Notes under the pieces: model-generated
What the model saw: the letters and a program-made list of their open reading frames with translations, nothing else
The model's database searches: none
What the model was told of the DNA's origin: nothing
DNA from: Micromonospora sp. KC213
GTDB taxonomy: Bacteria; Actinomycetota; Actinomycetes; Mycobacteriales; Micromonosporaceae
Assembly (NCBI RefSeq): GCF_004348325.1
Contig: NZ_SMKF01000005.1
Coordinates: 30,905-94,904 of the forward strand
Length of the DNA: 64,000 nt
Direction of reading: 5' to 3'
Shown here: positions 1 through 8,451 of the stretch, piece by piece
How the letters are laid out: each line of letters opens with the position of its first letter
How positions within the stretch are numbered: the first letter of the stretch is position 1
Translations under genes and position numbers: made by a program

Positions 1-385
1 GCACCTCGGCCCCCTCGACCAGGGCGTACTTCTCGACCACCTGCCGAGCACGCGCCTCGGCGGCGTCGTCGTCGGGCAGGAAGACCAGCCCGGTGGCGTA
101 CTGGCCGGCCGGTGGGAGCGGGAACTCCACCACCGCGCGCAGGAAGGCGTCCGGAACCTGGATCATGATCCCCGCGCCGTCGCCCGTGTTGTGCTCCGCG
201 CCTCGCGCGCCCCGGTGGTCCAGGCGGCAGAGCGCGTCAAGGCCGCCAGCCACCACCGCGTGGGAGCGCCGGCCGTACAGGTCCGCGACGAAGGCCACGC
301 CACACGCGTCGTGCTCGTTGGCCGGGTCGTAGAGACCGGCCGGGGACGGGGCCGACTGCGGGCTGTGAGGGTACGGAAAGGCCAC
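1..385 (-). CDS. gltB: Glutamate synthase large subunit, N-terminal part (partial)
   Basis: Only the first ~128 codons are inside the window; the gene continues beyond base 1. The product is the large subunit of glutamate synthase, which moves the amide group of glutamine onto 2-oxoglutarate in ammonia assimilation. After a ~27-residue propeptide comes DACGVAF: Cys28 is the expected N-terminal nucleophile of the class II amidotransferase domain once the propeptide is cleaved. The stretch DHRGARGAEHNTGDGAG (residues 56-72) is the family signature. The GTG start at 385 is chosen because AGGAGG lies a few bases upstream. A gltD partner would lie outside the window. Family assignment is firm; the total length cannot be judged. 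Confidence 0.93.
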   Translation of the reverse strand, partial: MAFPYPHSPQSAPSPAGLYDPANEHDACGVAFVADLYGRRSHAVVAGGLDALCRLDHRGARGAEHNTGDGAGIMIQVPDAFLRAVVEFPLPPAGQYATGLVFLPDDDAAEARARQVVEKYALVEGAEV

Positions 386-519
386 CGGGCCTCCTGTCGT
401 CACTCAGGTTGGATCATGGTCGGGACGACGTCGGCCCTCAGCGGTCTATTGAGTCTACGTTAGGGCGACCCATGCAAGGCCAGTGCGGATTGATCACACC
501 GTCCAGAGTCTGGGACGTG

Positions 520-525
520 TAGTCT
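520..525 (+). promoter_or_regulatory. -10 box (TAGTCT) for a leaderless acetyltransferase mRNA
   Basis: TAGTCT fits the actinobacterial TANNNT -10 pattern and ends six bases before the GTG at 532. Transcription would therefore start at or next to the start codon. No Shine-Dalgarno sequence is visible, which agrees with a leaderless message. No convincing -35 box was found. Confidence 0.5.
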
Positions 526-531
526 CGCGCG

Positions 532-1374
532 GTGGATCCTACCCAGCGCGACCTGTTCGTCCGGTTGGAACGCTTCTACGACGCGGTGCCCAGAGACACC
601 GCCCGTGGCGAGGAACACGGTGCCCTGGTGCTCTTCGTCCGGGACGGGGCCGGCTGGCCGTTCTACGCCCGACCCCGTCTCGACGCCACCGCGCCGCCGT
701 CGCTGGCCGATGTGGTCGCGGTCCGGGAACGGCAGCGGGAACTGGGCCTGCCCGAGTCCTTCGAGTGGGTCCACGAGACCACTCCGGACCTGCTCGCCGT
801 CGCCCGCGCGGCCGGGCTGAACGTCCTGGAGGCGCCGCTGATGGTGCTCGACCCGACCGCGCTGCCCGACCCGGGCACGCTCACCGACGTACCGGTGCGG
901 CTGCTGGACCCCGAGGCACCCGACTTCGCGGCCGACGTGGCCGCCCGGCGCGCGGTGGCCACGGTCGGCTTCGCCGCCGCCGGCACCGCACGCGGTGAGG
1001 CCGGCCCGGCCGCCCGTGATGCCGCCGTACCCACGCTCGACGTGAGTGCCCTCGACGAGGAACGGGCCCGGATCGTCGACGGCCGGCGGCTCTCCGCGCT
1101 GGCCTGGACCCCCGAGCAGGGCGCCCTCGCCAGCGGCATGGCGATGCGGGTCGGCGACGTGGCCGAGATCGCCGGCGTCGCCACGCTGCCGGCCGCCCGT
1201 CACCGGGGCCTGGGCGCGGCGGTCACCGCAACCCTCGCCCGCGCACTGCTCGTCGCCGGCACCGACCTGGTCTTCCTCTCCGCCGGCAGCGAGGACATCG
1301 CCCGGGTCTACCTGCGGGTCGGCTTCCGCCGCATCGGCACCGCCTGCATCGCCGAACCCACCGCCCTGATCTGA
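532..1374 (+). CDS. GNAT-family N-acetyltransferase
   Basis: A 280-residue protein whose C-terminal half is a GNAT fold. Residues ~206-245 hold GVATLPAARHRGLGAAV, in which RHRGLGA (223-229) matches the R/Q-x-x-G-x-G/A loop that binds the acetyl-CoA pyrophosphate. The end, IARVYLRVGFRRIG, is the usual last strand-helix of the domain. The N-terminal ~120 residues lack a recognisable domain and may position the acceptor, which cannot be predicted. The gene starts with a GTG behind a leaderless-type -10 box and runs convergently to the FAD enzyme downstream. It could be a two-domain GNAT with a degenerate first half. Confidence 0.85.
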   Translation: MDPTQRDLFVRLERFYDAVPRDTARGEEHGALVLFVRDGAGWPFYARPRLDATAPPSLADVVAVRERQRELGLPESFEWVHETTPDLLAVARAAGLNVLEAPLMVLDPTALPDPGTLTDVPVRLLDPEAPDFAADVAARRAVATVGFAAAGTARGEAGPAARDAAVPTLDVSALDEERARIVDGRRLSALAWTPEQGALASGMAMRVGDVAEIAGVATLPAARHRGLGAAVTATLARALLVAGTDLVFLSAGSEDIARVYLRVGFRRIGTACIAEPTALI

Positions 1375-1400
1375 CCCCACCCCGGACGGGTTCGGGTCAG
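1371..1400. terminator. Hairpin between convergent genes
   Basis: CTGACCC (1371-1377) pairs with GGGTCAG (1394-1400) across a 16-base loop that can itself pair through C- and G-rich tracts. It overlaps the 3' ends of both convergent genes, so it could act on both strands. No U tract follows, as is common in GC-rich genomes. Confidence 0.4.
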
Positions 1401-2590
1401 GAGGGGGACGGAGGACGCCACTGGGCGGCGGCGGACGCTGCGCTGGAGAGCAGGCGAGGGCTGATCGTGCCCAGGGCGGCGTCACGGGCCCGCAGGGCCA
1501 GCCGACCCCGGGCCTGGAGGACCGCCGACATACGGCGGGTCTGCCGCACCACGGTCGCGGCGCGGGGGCGGCGCAAGCGGTCGTACGCCTGCAGGGCGTC
1601 GGGCAGCGTCGACTCGCGCAGCAGCGACGCCAGGGTCGCCGCGTCCTCGAAGGCCAGGCAGGCGCCCTGCCCCAGGTGCGGCGGCATGGCGTGCGCGGCG
1701 TCACCGAGCAGCACGACGCCGCCCGGACCGACCGGGAAGCCGTACGCCCGGGGCAGCGGGCGCAGCTCGCGTACCTCCTGCTGGACCAGGTCGTCCGGCT
1801 CGGTGGCCTCCAGTAACGCGCCGACGGGGGCCGGCCAGCCGGCGTACCAGCGCCGCAGCAGGGCGAGCTGGGTTTCGGGCGGCTCCGGTCGGGGTGCGCC
1901 GGCGGCGGTGGCCACCCAGTAGACGCCGCCCCGGCGGGACGCCCCGGATGACCCGCGCTCCCCCAGCGAGGCGGCGACGAACCGGTAGCCGGCGCCGAGC
2001 ACCTCCCCGCCGAGCGGTTGGTCGGCCGGGAACCTCGGTGCCCGGTACCAGGGGATCACCGCTCGCCAGGAGGCGGAACCGGAGCTGACGACCGTGGCCT
2101 CGGGGGCGAGCCGTCGGCGTACCGCGCTGTCGACGCCGTCCGCGGCGACCACCAAATCGGCCTCGACGAGGTGGCCGCCGGCACCGACCGCCGGACGCTG
2201 CCCCGGCCGGACCTGCACGGTGTCCACGGCCACCCCGGTACGCAGCTCCGCCCGGTCGCCGAGGCCGGCGATGAGGGCGTCGTGCAAATCCTCGCGGTGC
2301 ACCACCACCGGCATCCGGTCCGCCGGAGTGGGCCGCGGCTGCACCAACCAGTGGCCGTCGGGGCGGCGTACCCCGCCGTCGGGCACGGCGGTGGCGATCG
2401 CGTCCAGGCCCGCGCCGAGGCCGAGCGCCTGCAGCGCGCGGACCCCGTTGGGCCAGAGCACCACGGCGGTGGGTTCGGGTCGGACCCGGCCCGACCGTTC
2501 CAGCAGGGTGACCTGCCAGCCGGAGCGGGCCAGCGCGCCGGCCACCGCCAACCCGCCGAGTCCGGCACCGACCACCACCGCGGTCCGCAT
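1397..2590 (-). CDS. FAD-dependent monooxygenase (PHBH fold)
   Basis: A 397-residue flavoprotein of the class A aromatic hydroxylase type. Residues 8-13 (GAGLGG) are the dinucleotide-binding loop, with Glu31 closing the second strand (LLER) to bind the ribose. Further on come the DG motif in VVAADGVDSAVRR and the GD motif in VLLGDAAHAMPPHLGQGA, which contact FAD and NAD(P)H. The ATG at 2590 is used because the glycine-rich loop follows directly; longer in-frame starts would run into lgt. It lies 13 bases after lgt on the same strand and may share its transcript. The substrate is unknown; secondary metabolism or ring hydroxylation is the family norm. Confidence 0.88.
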   Translation of the reverse strand: MRTAVVVGAGLGGLAVAGALARSGWQVTLLERSGRVRPEPTAVVLWPNGVRALQALGLGAGLDAIATAVPDGGVRRPDGHWLVQPRPTPADRMPVVVHREDLHDALIAGLGDRAELRTGVAVDTVQVRPGQRPAVGAGGHLVEADLVVAADGVDSAVRRRLAPEATVVSSGSASWRAVIPWYRAPRFPADQPLGGEVLGAGYRFVAASLGERGSSGASRRGGVYWVATAAGAPRPEPPETQLALLRRWYAGWPAPVGALLEATEPDDLVQQEVRELRPLPRAYGFPVGPGGVVLLGDAAHAMPPHLGQGACLAFEDAATLASLLRESTLPDALQAYDRLRRPRAATVVRQTRRMSAVLQARGRLALRARDAALGTISPRLLSSAASAAAQWRPPSPS

Positions 2591-2603
2591 CCCCGTCCCC
2601 CGC

Positions 2604-3827
2604 TCAGCGTTCCCGGTCGGCGGGTCCGGCGCCGGCCGTACCCGACGCGCCGTCCCGGTCGGCGGTGGCGGCCGGCATCGCATCGGCGGCGTCCTGGGCC
2701 TGCGTCGCCCGGGCTTCGTCCCCGGGGGCCTGCTCATCGGCGTCGGCAGCCGGCGTCCCGAGGTCCGCGGCGTCCGCGCCGGTCGCCGTGGGCGGCGCGG
2801 CGGCGGGTTCGTCGGGGACCTCGCCGGTCTCCTGGTACGCCCGGAACTGCTCCTCGCTCACCGTCCGGTATCCCTCGGGCGCGGCAGCCCGCGGGCCGTT
2901 CCCGGTGCGGGAGAGGTCGACCTGGGAGACGTCTCCGCCGGGCGGCGGGGCCACGACGGGGACGCCCACCGGGACCAAGTACTCGCGGGGGCCACGCACC
3001 CGCAGGAAGTAGATCAGCGCGCCGAGAAACACCAGGGCGGCGGTCCACACGTTGATCCGGGCCCCGAGGATGCGGTTCGCCTCGTCGGTACGCATGATCT
3101 CGATCCAGAAGCGACCGGCGGTGTAGCCCATCACGTACAGCGCGAAGGCCCGACCCTTGCCCAGTTTGAATCGGCGGTCCAGGACGAAGACCAGGGCGGC
3201 GACGCCGATGTTCCAGATCGCCTCGTAGAGGAAGGTCGGGTGGTAGAGCCCGGGCAGCAGGATCGGCTGCCCGGCGTCGTCGCGCAGCGCGTGGCCGGGG
3301 TTGACCGGGTCCATCTTGTGGATCTCCAGGCCCCAGGGCAGCGTGGTCCGGCCACCGTAGAGCTCGTTGTTGAACCAGTTGCCGAGCCGGCCGACGGCCT
3401 GTGCCAGCGGCAGGCCGGGGGCGAGCGCATCGGCCACCACGGTGAGCGGGAGGCCCAACTGGCGGGCGGCGATCCAGGCGCCGACCGCGCCACCGGCGAC
3501 CGCGCCCCAGATACCGAGACCGCCTTCCCAGATGGCGAACGCCTTCAGCGGCTCACCGCCGGCGCCGAAATACTTCTCCGGCGAGGTGATCACGTGGTAG
3601 ATCCGGGCCCCGACGATGCCGAACGGGACGGCCCAGACCGCGATGTCGAGCACCGCGCCGGGGGCCACCCCGCGTTGACGCAACCGGCGCTCGGTGACCC
3701 AGCAGGCCACCACAATGCCGAGGATGATGCAGAGCGCGTACGCCCGGATCGGCACCGGTCCGAGCTGCCACACGGCGGTGGTCGGGCTCGGCAGGGCCGC
3801 CTGCGGGACGGTCGAGGCGAGGGTCAC
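2604..3827 (-). CDS. lgt: Prolipoprotein diacylglyceryl transferase
   Basis: Lgt transfers diacylglycerol from phosphatidylglycerol to the lipobox cysteine of prolipoproteins at the outer face of the membrane. The multispanning core holds the signature GRLGNWFNNELYG near residue 145 (family consensus GRIGNFINGE) and the conserved LYHPTFLYEAIWN. After the core, roughly 110 residues form an Ala/Asp/Glu-rich hydrophilic tail, a frequent but poorly conserved feature in actinobacteria. GTG 3827 (VTLASTVPQ) is preferred because the family N-terminus follows; an in-frame GTG at 3878 would add 17 residues. lspA, which acts after Lgt, is at 44869-45486. Confidence 0.93.
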   Translation of the reverse strand: MTLASTVPQAALPSPTTAVWQLGPVPIRAYALCIILGIVVACWVTERRLRQRGVAPGAVLDIAVWAVPFGIVGARIYHVITSPEKYFGAGGEPLKAFAIWEGGLGIWGAVAGGAVGAWIAARQLGLPLTVVADALAPGLPLAQAVGRLGNWFNNELYGGRTTLPWGLEIHKMDPVNPGHALRDDAGQPILLPGLYHPTFLYEAIWNIGVAALVFVLDRRFKLGKGRAFALYVMGYTAGRFWIEIMRTDEANRILGARINVWTAALVFLGALIYFLRVRGPREYLVPVGVPVVAPPPGGDVSQVDLSRTGNGPRAAAPEGYRTVSEEQFRAYQETGEVPDEPAAAPPTATGADAADLGTPAADADEQAPGDEARATQAQDAADAMPAATADRDGASGTAGAGPADRER

Positions 3828-4225
3828 GGCTGCACAGGCTACCGTTGCGGACCGCCACCGCGGCACCCCGGTCCGCACCGATCCGCGCGCCGATCGGTCC
3901 GACGTCGGCCCGACGCCCCACGCCTGGGCCTACCGTCCACCGGTCCCATGCCCGACGCCTTCACCCAATCTCCACGCGGCCAGCGCCAGATGCGCTGTCC
4001 CCGTCCATGGTCAACTCGGCCTGCGGCACCTCGCGGTGTCCACGGCCCGAGAGACCGCAAGGTGCCGCAAACGGGAGCCGATCAATGGCACGGCAGGCTC
4101 GATCAGGCGGCACGGACAGGATCGTCTCGTCGGGCGCGGACCGGGCCGGGCTGGTGGTCGCCGGACGCCGCCGACGCGGACCGGACGCGGCCGGGCCGAC
4201 ACGCGCGCCGAGGGGGCGTGGTGGG
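3828..4225. other. Intergenic region between trpA and lgt
   Basis: About 400 bases without a supported gene; open frames here are short and have no recognisable protein. The main structure is the 48-base hairpin described separately. The promoter of lgt must lie here unless it is read through from trpA, but I see no convincing -35/-10 pair. Confidence 0.5.
4022..4069 (-). terminator. Long hairpin downstream of trpA
   Basis: Arms 4022-4037 and 4054-4069 are complementary at 15 of 16 positions with a 16-base loop. In the minus-strand transcript the one mismatch is a G-U pair, whereas in the plus strand it is C-A, so the structure suits RNA made from the trp side. It lies ~155 bases after the trpA stop and ~195 bases before lgt. 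It may be a trp terminator or a processing site. Confidence 0.5.
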
Positions 4226-5038
4226 TCAGCGGACGGGGTTGCGGACGCCGTCGGCAAGCTCGGCGCTGAGGGTACGCAGGGCGGCCAGCCCGTCCGTCAG
4301 ATCCGCGGCGTCGAGCAGACAGCGGATCAGGGCGCTGCCCACGATGACACCGTCGGCGTACCCGGCGACGGCGGCGGCCTGGGCGCCGGTGCCGACCCCG
4401 AGGCCGACCCCGACCGGCAGGTCGGTGACCTCACGGACCCGGGAGACCAGCACCGGTGCGGCCTGCGACGTCTGTGCCCGGGCTCCGGTCACCCCCATGA
4501 TGGCGGTGGCGTAGACGAAGCCCCGGCAGTGCGCGGTGGTCATCCGTACCCGGGCGTCGGTCGACGACGGCGAGACCAGGAACGTGCGGTCCAGGCCGTA
4601 CGCGTCCGAGGCGGCCAGCCACTCGCCGGCCTCCTCGGGGATGAGGTCGGGGGTGATCAGACCGGTGCCACCGGCGGCGGCCAGGTCGCGGGCGAAGGCG
4701 TCGACGCCGTACTGCTCGATGGGGTTCCAGTAGGTCATGGTGACCACCGGGGCGCCGGTGGCCGCGACCGCCTCGATGATGCGCAAGGTGTCCGCGGTGC
4801 GGACGCCACCGGCGAGAGCGATGTCGCTGGCCTTCTGGATCACCGGGCCGTCCATCACCGGGTCGGAGTAGGGAATCTCCACCTCGATGACGTCCACACC
4901 CGACTCCACCATCGCGGTCATCGCGGCGATGCTGCCCTCGACGGTCGGGAAGCCGGCCGGCATGCAGCCGACCAGCAGGCCCCGCCCGTCGGCACGGGCC
5001 TTGTCGAAGGCCACCCCGATCCGGCTCACGCTCGTCAC
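4226..5038 (-). CDS. trpA: Tryptophan synthase alpha subunit
   Basis: A 270-residue TIM barrel that cleaves indole-3-glycerol phosphate to indole and glyceraldehyde 3-phosphate, passing indole to TrpB. By alignment with the E. coli enzyme, the catalytic pair Glu49/Asp60 corresponds to Glu52 and Asp63 in [16 protein letters not shown]. The phosphate-binding loops GVGLGVGT and GVIVGSALI are present near the C-terminus. The GTG start at 5038 overlaps the trpB stop (GTGA), so translation is coupled. It is the last gene of trpC-trpB-trpA. Confidence 0.97.
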   Translation of the reverse strand: MTSVSRIGVAFDKARADGRGLLVGCMPAGFPTVEGSIAAMTAMVESGVDVIEVEIPYSDPVMDGPVIQKASDIALAGGVRTADTLRIIEAVAATGAPVVTMTYWNPIEQYGVDAFARDLAAAGGTGLITPDLIPEEAGEWLAASDAYGLDRTFLVSPSSTDARVRMTTAHCRGFVYATAIMGVTGARAQTSQAAPVLVSRVREVTDLPVGVGLGVGTGAQAAAVAGYADGVIVGSALIRCLLDAADLTDGLAALRTLSAELADGVRNPVR

Positions 5039-6267
5039 TCCTTGTCGAGGATGTCGAAGTACTCGCCGGCGGTGTGCACGTCCTTGTCGCCCCGCCCGGA
5101 GAGGTTGACCACGATGACCGGCTCCCGGCCCAGCTCGGCGGCGAGCTGCGGGGCGATCTTCAGGGCACCGGCGAGCGCGTGCGAACTCTCGATCGCCGGG
5201 ATGATCCCCTCGGTGCGGCAGAGCAGCTCGAAGGCGGCCATCGCCTCGGCGTCGGTCACCGGCAGGTAACGGGCCCGGCCGCTGTCGTGCAGCCAGGCGT
5301 GCTCGGGGCCGACACCCGGGTAGTCCAGGCCGGCGGAGATCGAGTGCGACTCGATCGTCTGGCCGTCTTCGTTCTGGAGCACGTACGTGCGGGTGCCGTG
5401 CAACACCCCCGAGCTGCCGCCGGTGATGCTGGCCGCGTGCCGGCCGGTCTCCATCCCCTCGCCGCCGGCCTCGAAGCCGTAGAGCCGCACGCCCGTGTCG
5501 GGAACGAAGGCGTGGAAGATGCCCAGCGCGTTGGAGCCACCGCCGACGCACGCCGCGACCGCGTCCGGCAGCGCGCCGGTCAGGTCGAGACACTGCTGGC
5601 GGGCCTCGACGCCGATCCCCCGGACGAAGTCGCGGACCATCTCCGGGAACGGGTGCGGACCGGCGGCGGTGCCGATCAGGTAGTGGGTGTCGTCGACGTT
5701 GGCGACCCAGTCGCGCATCGCCTCGTTCATCGCGTCCTTGAGGGTCCGCGATCCGGTGGTCACCGGGATCACCGTGGCGCCCAGCATCCGCATCCGGGCC
5801 ACGTTGAGCGCCTGCCGCCGGGTGTCGACCTCGCCCATGTAGACGACGCATTCGAGGTCGAACAGGGCGGCGGCGGTGGCGGTGGCCACCCCGTGCTGTC
5901 CGGCGCCGGTCTCGGCGATCACCCGCTTCTTGCCCATCCGCCTGGTGAGCAGCGCCTGGCCCAGCACGTTGCGCACCTTGTGCGCCCCGGTGTGGTTGAG
6001 GTCCTCCCGCTTGAGCAGGACCCGCGCGCCGGCCTTCGCCGAGAACCGCCGCGCGGAGTAGAGCAGCGACGGGCCGCCCGCGTAGCCGCGCAGCAGGGCG
6101 TCGAACTCGGCGAGGAAGTCCTCGTCGGCCATCGCCTTGCGGTACGCCGCGTCCAGCTCGTCCAGCGCCGCGACCAGCGCCTCCGGCACGAACCGGCCGC
6201 CGTACCGACCGAAGTGACCGGCGGCGTCGGGAACCTGCCCGGGCGGGGTCGAGGTGTCGGTGCTCAT
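5035..6267 (-). CDS. trpB: Tryptophan synthase beta subunit
   Basis: A 410-residue PLP enzyme that condenses indole with serine. HTGAHKVRN carries the Schiff-base Lys97, and [10 protein letters not shown] binds the PLP phosphate. Length and the order of motifs match the TrpB1 type that pairs with TrpA. ATG 6267 is preceded by a GAGAGGAC purine tract. It lies 38 bases after trpC, so no trpM-like gene fits between them, unlike the arrangement in some Streptomyces. The 4-base overlap with trpA supports equimolar production. Confidence 0.97.
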   Translation of the reverse strand: MSTDTSTPPGQVPDAAGHFGRYGGRFVPEALVAALDELDAAYRKAMADEDFLAEFDALLRGYAGGPSLLYSARRFSAKAGARVLLKREDLNHTGAHKVRNVLGQALLTRRMGKKRVIAETGAGQHGVATATAAALFDLECVVYMGEVDTRRQALNVARMRMLGATVIPVTTGSRTLKDAMNEAMRDWVANVDDTHYLIGTAAGPHPFPEMVRDFVRGIGVEARQQCLDLTGALPDAVAACVGGGSNALGIFHAFVPDTGVRLYGFEAGGEGMETGRHAASITGGSSGVLHGTRTYVLQNEDGQTIESHSISAGLDYPGVGPEHAWLHDSGRARYLPVTDAEAMAAFELLCRTEGIIPAIESSHALAGALKIAPQLAAELGREPVIVVNLSGRGDKDVHTAGEYFDILDKE

Positions 6268-6305
6268 CGCGGTGTCCTCTCGGTGCGGGGGGAACTGCGG
6301 ACGGC

Positions 6306-7169
6306 TCAGCGCACCGGGCGCGGCGTGGCCGGGTGGTTCCCGGCGTTGACCAGCTCGGCGACCGCCTCCCGGGGGCTCTTCTGGGTGACCAGGCCCTCCC
6401 CGACGAGGACGGCGTCGGCGCCGGCCGAGGCGTACCGGATCAGGTCGTGCGGGCCCCGCACCCCCGACTCGGCGATCTTGACCACGTTGCTGGGCAGGCC
6501 GGGCGCGATCCGTTCGAAGACGGCCCGGTCGACCTCCAAGGTACGCAGATCCCGGGCGTTGACCCCGATCACCTGCGCGCCGGCCTCCAGTGCCCGGTCG
6601 GCCTCCTCCTCGGTGTGCACCTCGACCAGTGCGCACATGCCGAGCGACTCGATCCGCTCCAGCAGCCCGACCAACGCGTTCTGCTCCAACGCCGCGACGA
6701 TCAGCAGCACCAGGTCGGCACCGTGCGCGCGGGCCTCGTGCACCTGGTAGCTGGAGACGACGAAGTCCTTGCGCAGCACCGGCACCTGCACGGCGGCCCG
6801 GACGGCGGCGAGGTCGTCGAGCGAGCCGCCGAACCAGCGCCCCTCGGTCAGCACGCTGATCGCGCGGGCGCCGCCGGCGGCGTACTGGCCGGCGAGGTCG
6901 GCCGGGTCGGCGATCTCGGCCAGCCGGCCCTTGGACGGCGAGGAGCGCTTGACCTCGGCGATCACCGCCACGCCGGGCTTGCGCAGGGCGGCGTACGCGT
7001 CCAGCGGCGGCGGTGCCGCGGCGGCCAGCTCACGGATCCGCTCCAGCGGAACCTGCGCCTGTCGCCGCGCCACGTCCTCGCGGACGCCGGTCAGGATCTC
7101 GTCGAGCACGCTTCCGGACGTTGCCCGGCCGGGCCCGTCCCCTTCCGCGTGCGCATGGTCTGCAGTCAC
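6306..7169 (-). CDS. trpC: Indole-3-glycerol phosphate synthase
   Basis: Converts CdRP to indole-3-glycerol phosphate. Catalytic and binding segments appear in the expected barrel order: [13 protein letters not shown] (strand 1 Lys), [12 protein letters not shown] (catalytic Lys), [15 protein letters not shown], and KIAESGVRG (Glu-Ser). It is monofunctional, with no fused TrpF domain. GTG 7169 is preferred because GGAGAGGGGAG sits about seven bases upstream; an ATG at 7196 would add nine residues and lies where the mRNA probably begins. A ~20-residue N-terminal extension precedes the domain. First gene of trpCBA. Confidence 0.94.
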   Translation of the reverse strand: MTADHAHAEGDGPGRATSGSVLDEILTGVREDVARRQAQVPLERIRELAAAAPPPLDAYAALRKPGVAVIAEVKRSSPSKGRLAEIADPADLAGQYAAGGARAISVLTEGRWFGGSLDDLAAVRAAVQVPVLRKDFVVSSYQVHEARAHGADLVLLIVAALEQNALVGLLERIESLGMCALVEVHTEEEADRALEAGAQVIGVNARDLRTLEVDRAVFERIAPGLPSNVVKIAESGVRGPHDLIRYASAGADAVLVGEGLVTQKSPREAVAELVNAGNHPATPRPVR

Positions 7170-7595
7170 CAACGGACTCCCCTCTCCGGGTGTCATGGGC
7201 CGATGCTAGGTGGCGTCACCTGGCCGCACGTGCCGGGGGTATGGCGCTCCTCACGAAATGGGCTGTGGCATGATGGCCGACTTCCGGTGAACACGATGTC
7301 ACGCAGCGCCACCGGGACGATCGACGCAGGTCATCCGGTGAGCCTGCCTGCCGCCGCTCAAGCCATCGATTGAAGCCCATGGACCATGACAGCACACTGG
7401 TGCGGGTCCCGCAGCACGGCGACGGCAGTCGATGGTGTGACCAAGCTCAAGGACGAACGGACCTACCGGGGACGGCCGTGCCGTTGGACAGTTGATCTGC
7501 CCGTCACCACGGCGAAACGTGTACCGGGCAGCCTGGATTCGGGCAGACTCGTGAGGCGGGCCTGCCGACCGTCGGACTTCTCGTGCGGAGTGACC
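7170..7595. other. Intergenic control region between trpC and a divergent small gene
   Basis: About 430 bases without a supported gene. The left edge holds the trpC promoter elements listed separately. I looked for a leader peptide with consecutive Trp codons and alternative hairpins upstream of trpC and found none, so classical attenuation is not supported. The remainder shows no clear structure apart from the start region of the small gene at 7596. Confidence 0.5.
7203..7221 (-). promoter_or_regulatory. trpC promoter -10 box with adjoining inverted repeat
   Basis: On the minus strand TAGCAT (7208-7203) fits a -10 box and would place transcription start near 7196, giving a ~27-base leader with a good ribosome binding site for GTG 7169. 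Directly abutting it, AGGTG (7208-7212) and CACCT (7217-7221) form an inverted repeat with a 4-base gap, a possible operator. Confidence 0.4.
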
Positions 7596-7865
7596 ATGAG
7601 CACTACGGGACCGAATTCCACCCTCGGCTTCACGACCATCTCCCGGACCGTCGCCTCCCTCGCAGTCGGGGTGGTGCACACCCTCGAACGCGCGGTCGTC
7701 GGTGACGGCCGGGTGCGCACCGCCCGGGGCAACGCCTGGGAGGCGGTCTGCGCCGACCGGGCCCGCGCCGACCAGCGCGCCGAACTCGACCGGCTCGTCG
7801 CCGAACTGGCCGCCGCCCGTGCCGCGGCCCGGGAGCGCCACGAGCTGCGGCAGCCGGTCAGCTGA
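7596..7865 (+). CDS. Small hypothetical protein, helical C-terminus
   Basis: An 89-residue protein I do not recognise. Its N-terminus (MSTTGPNSTLGFTTISRT) is Ser/Thr-rich. The second half, from about residue 55, is an Arg/Ala/Glu-rich helix (RADQRAELDRLVAELAAAR) with heptad-like leucine spacing, so a short coiled coil is likely. ATG 7596 has GGAG upstream; the frame could be extended but that part has no protein-like composition. It is transcribed against the trp genes, and its last 8 bases overlap the end of the membrane-protein gene at 7858. It could be a helical partner protein; no function can be given. Confidence 0.6.
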   Translation: MSTTGPNSTLGFTTISRTVASLAVGVVHTLERAVVGDGRVRTARGNAWEAVCADRARADQRAELDRLVAELAAARAAARERHELRQPVS

Positions 7866-8451
7866 CCGTCGGGTCCTCACCCCGGTCGAGCGCGTCCCAC
7901 GTTTCCCGGGTGCTGCGCTGTGCGGCCGGCCGCCCGTCGGGCGTCGGCTCGGGGCGGGGCCGGCGCTCGTAGCGGGCACCCATCGCGGGCCAGCGGTCGC
8001 CGCGCCACGCGGCCAACCCGCCGCCGGCCGCCGCGAGCAGCCCGCCGAGCAGGCACAGCGCCGGCCACTGCCGGCTGAGCTCGCCGACGAAGCCGGCGGT
8101 CAGCCCGTAGCCGCCGCCGGCCGCCACGGCCAGGCCGAGCAGGGCCAGCAGTACGCCGAGCAGCCGCCGGACCCGCCCCCGGGTGGCCAGCACCGCACCG
8201 CCGCCGGCCAGCTCGACCAGGGCCAGCGCGGACAGCCAGGGCAGCAGCTGTGCGCCGGAACGGTCCTGCCGGATCGGCGGCAGGCCGCCCCGGGCGGTCA
8301 CCTCCACCGCCCAGGTGCGGGTCGCCGCCCAGACGGCCAGGCCCGCGCCGGCCAGGCAGAGCAGCACCGCGTACGCCAACTCGCGCCGCCCCCGGACGGT
8401 CGGCGCGCCGCCGCTCGGCGCGGGTGTCGCGGCGTCTCCGGTTGCGCTCAC
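7858..8451 (-). CDS. Trp-region conserved membrane protein (TIGR02234-like)
   Basis: A 197-residue protein with four predicted membrane segments (about residues 25-45, 70-90, 97-120 and 128-150) and a hydrophilic Arg/Pro-rich tail. Position directly after trpE, size and four-helix layout match the actinobacterial family named for its occurrence in tryptophan regions (TIGR02234). Its role is unknown; the constant linkage suggests Trp or precursor handling at the membrane, which is inference. The start overlaps the trpE stop (ATGA), so expression is coupled to trpE. The 3' end overlaps the opposing small gene by 8 bases. Confidence 0.82.
   Translation of the reverse strand: MSATGDAATPAPSGGAPTVRGRRELAYAVLLCLAGAGLAVWAATRTWAVEVTARGGLPPIRQDRSGAQLLPWLSALALVELAGGGAVLATRGRVRRLLGVLLALLGLAVAAGGGYGLTAGFVGELSRQWPALCLLGGLLAAAGGGLAAWRGDRWPAMGARYERRPRPEPTPDGRPAAQRSTRETWDALDRGEDPTVS

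Noticed and set aside
2094..4514. Very long plus-strand frame opposite lgt and the FAD enzyme
   Set aside because: It is a high-GC shadow of real genes on the other strand; its composition is Arg/Pro-rich without domains.
7170..7595. Tryptophan attenuator or leader peptide upstream of trpC
   Set aside because: No short frame with clustered Trp codons and no competing hairpins were found.
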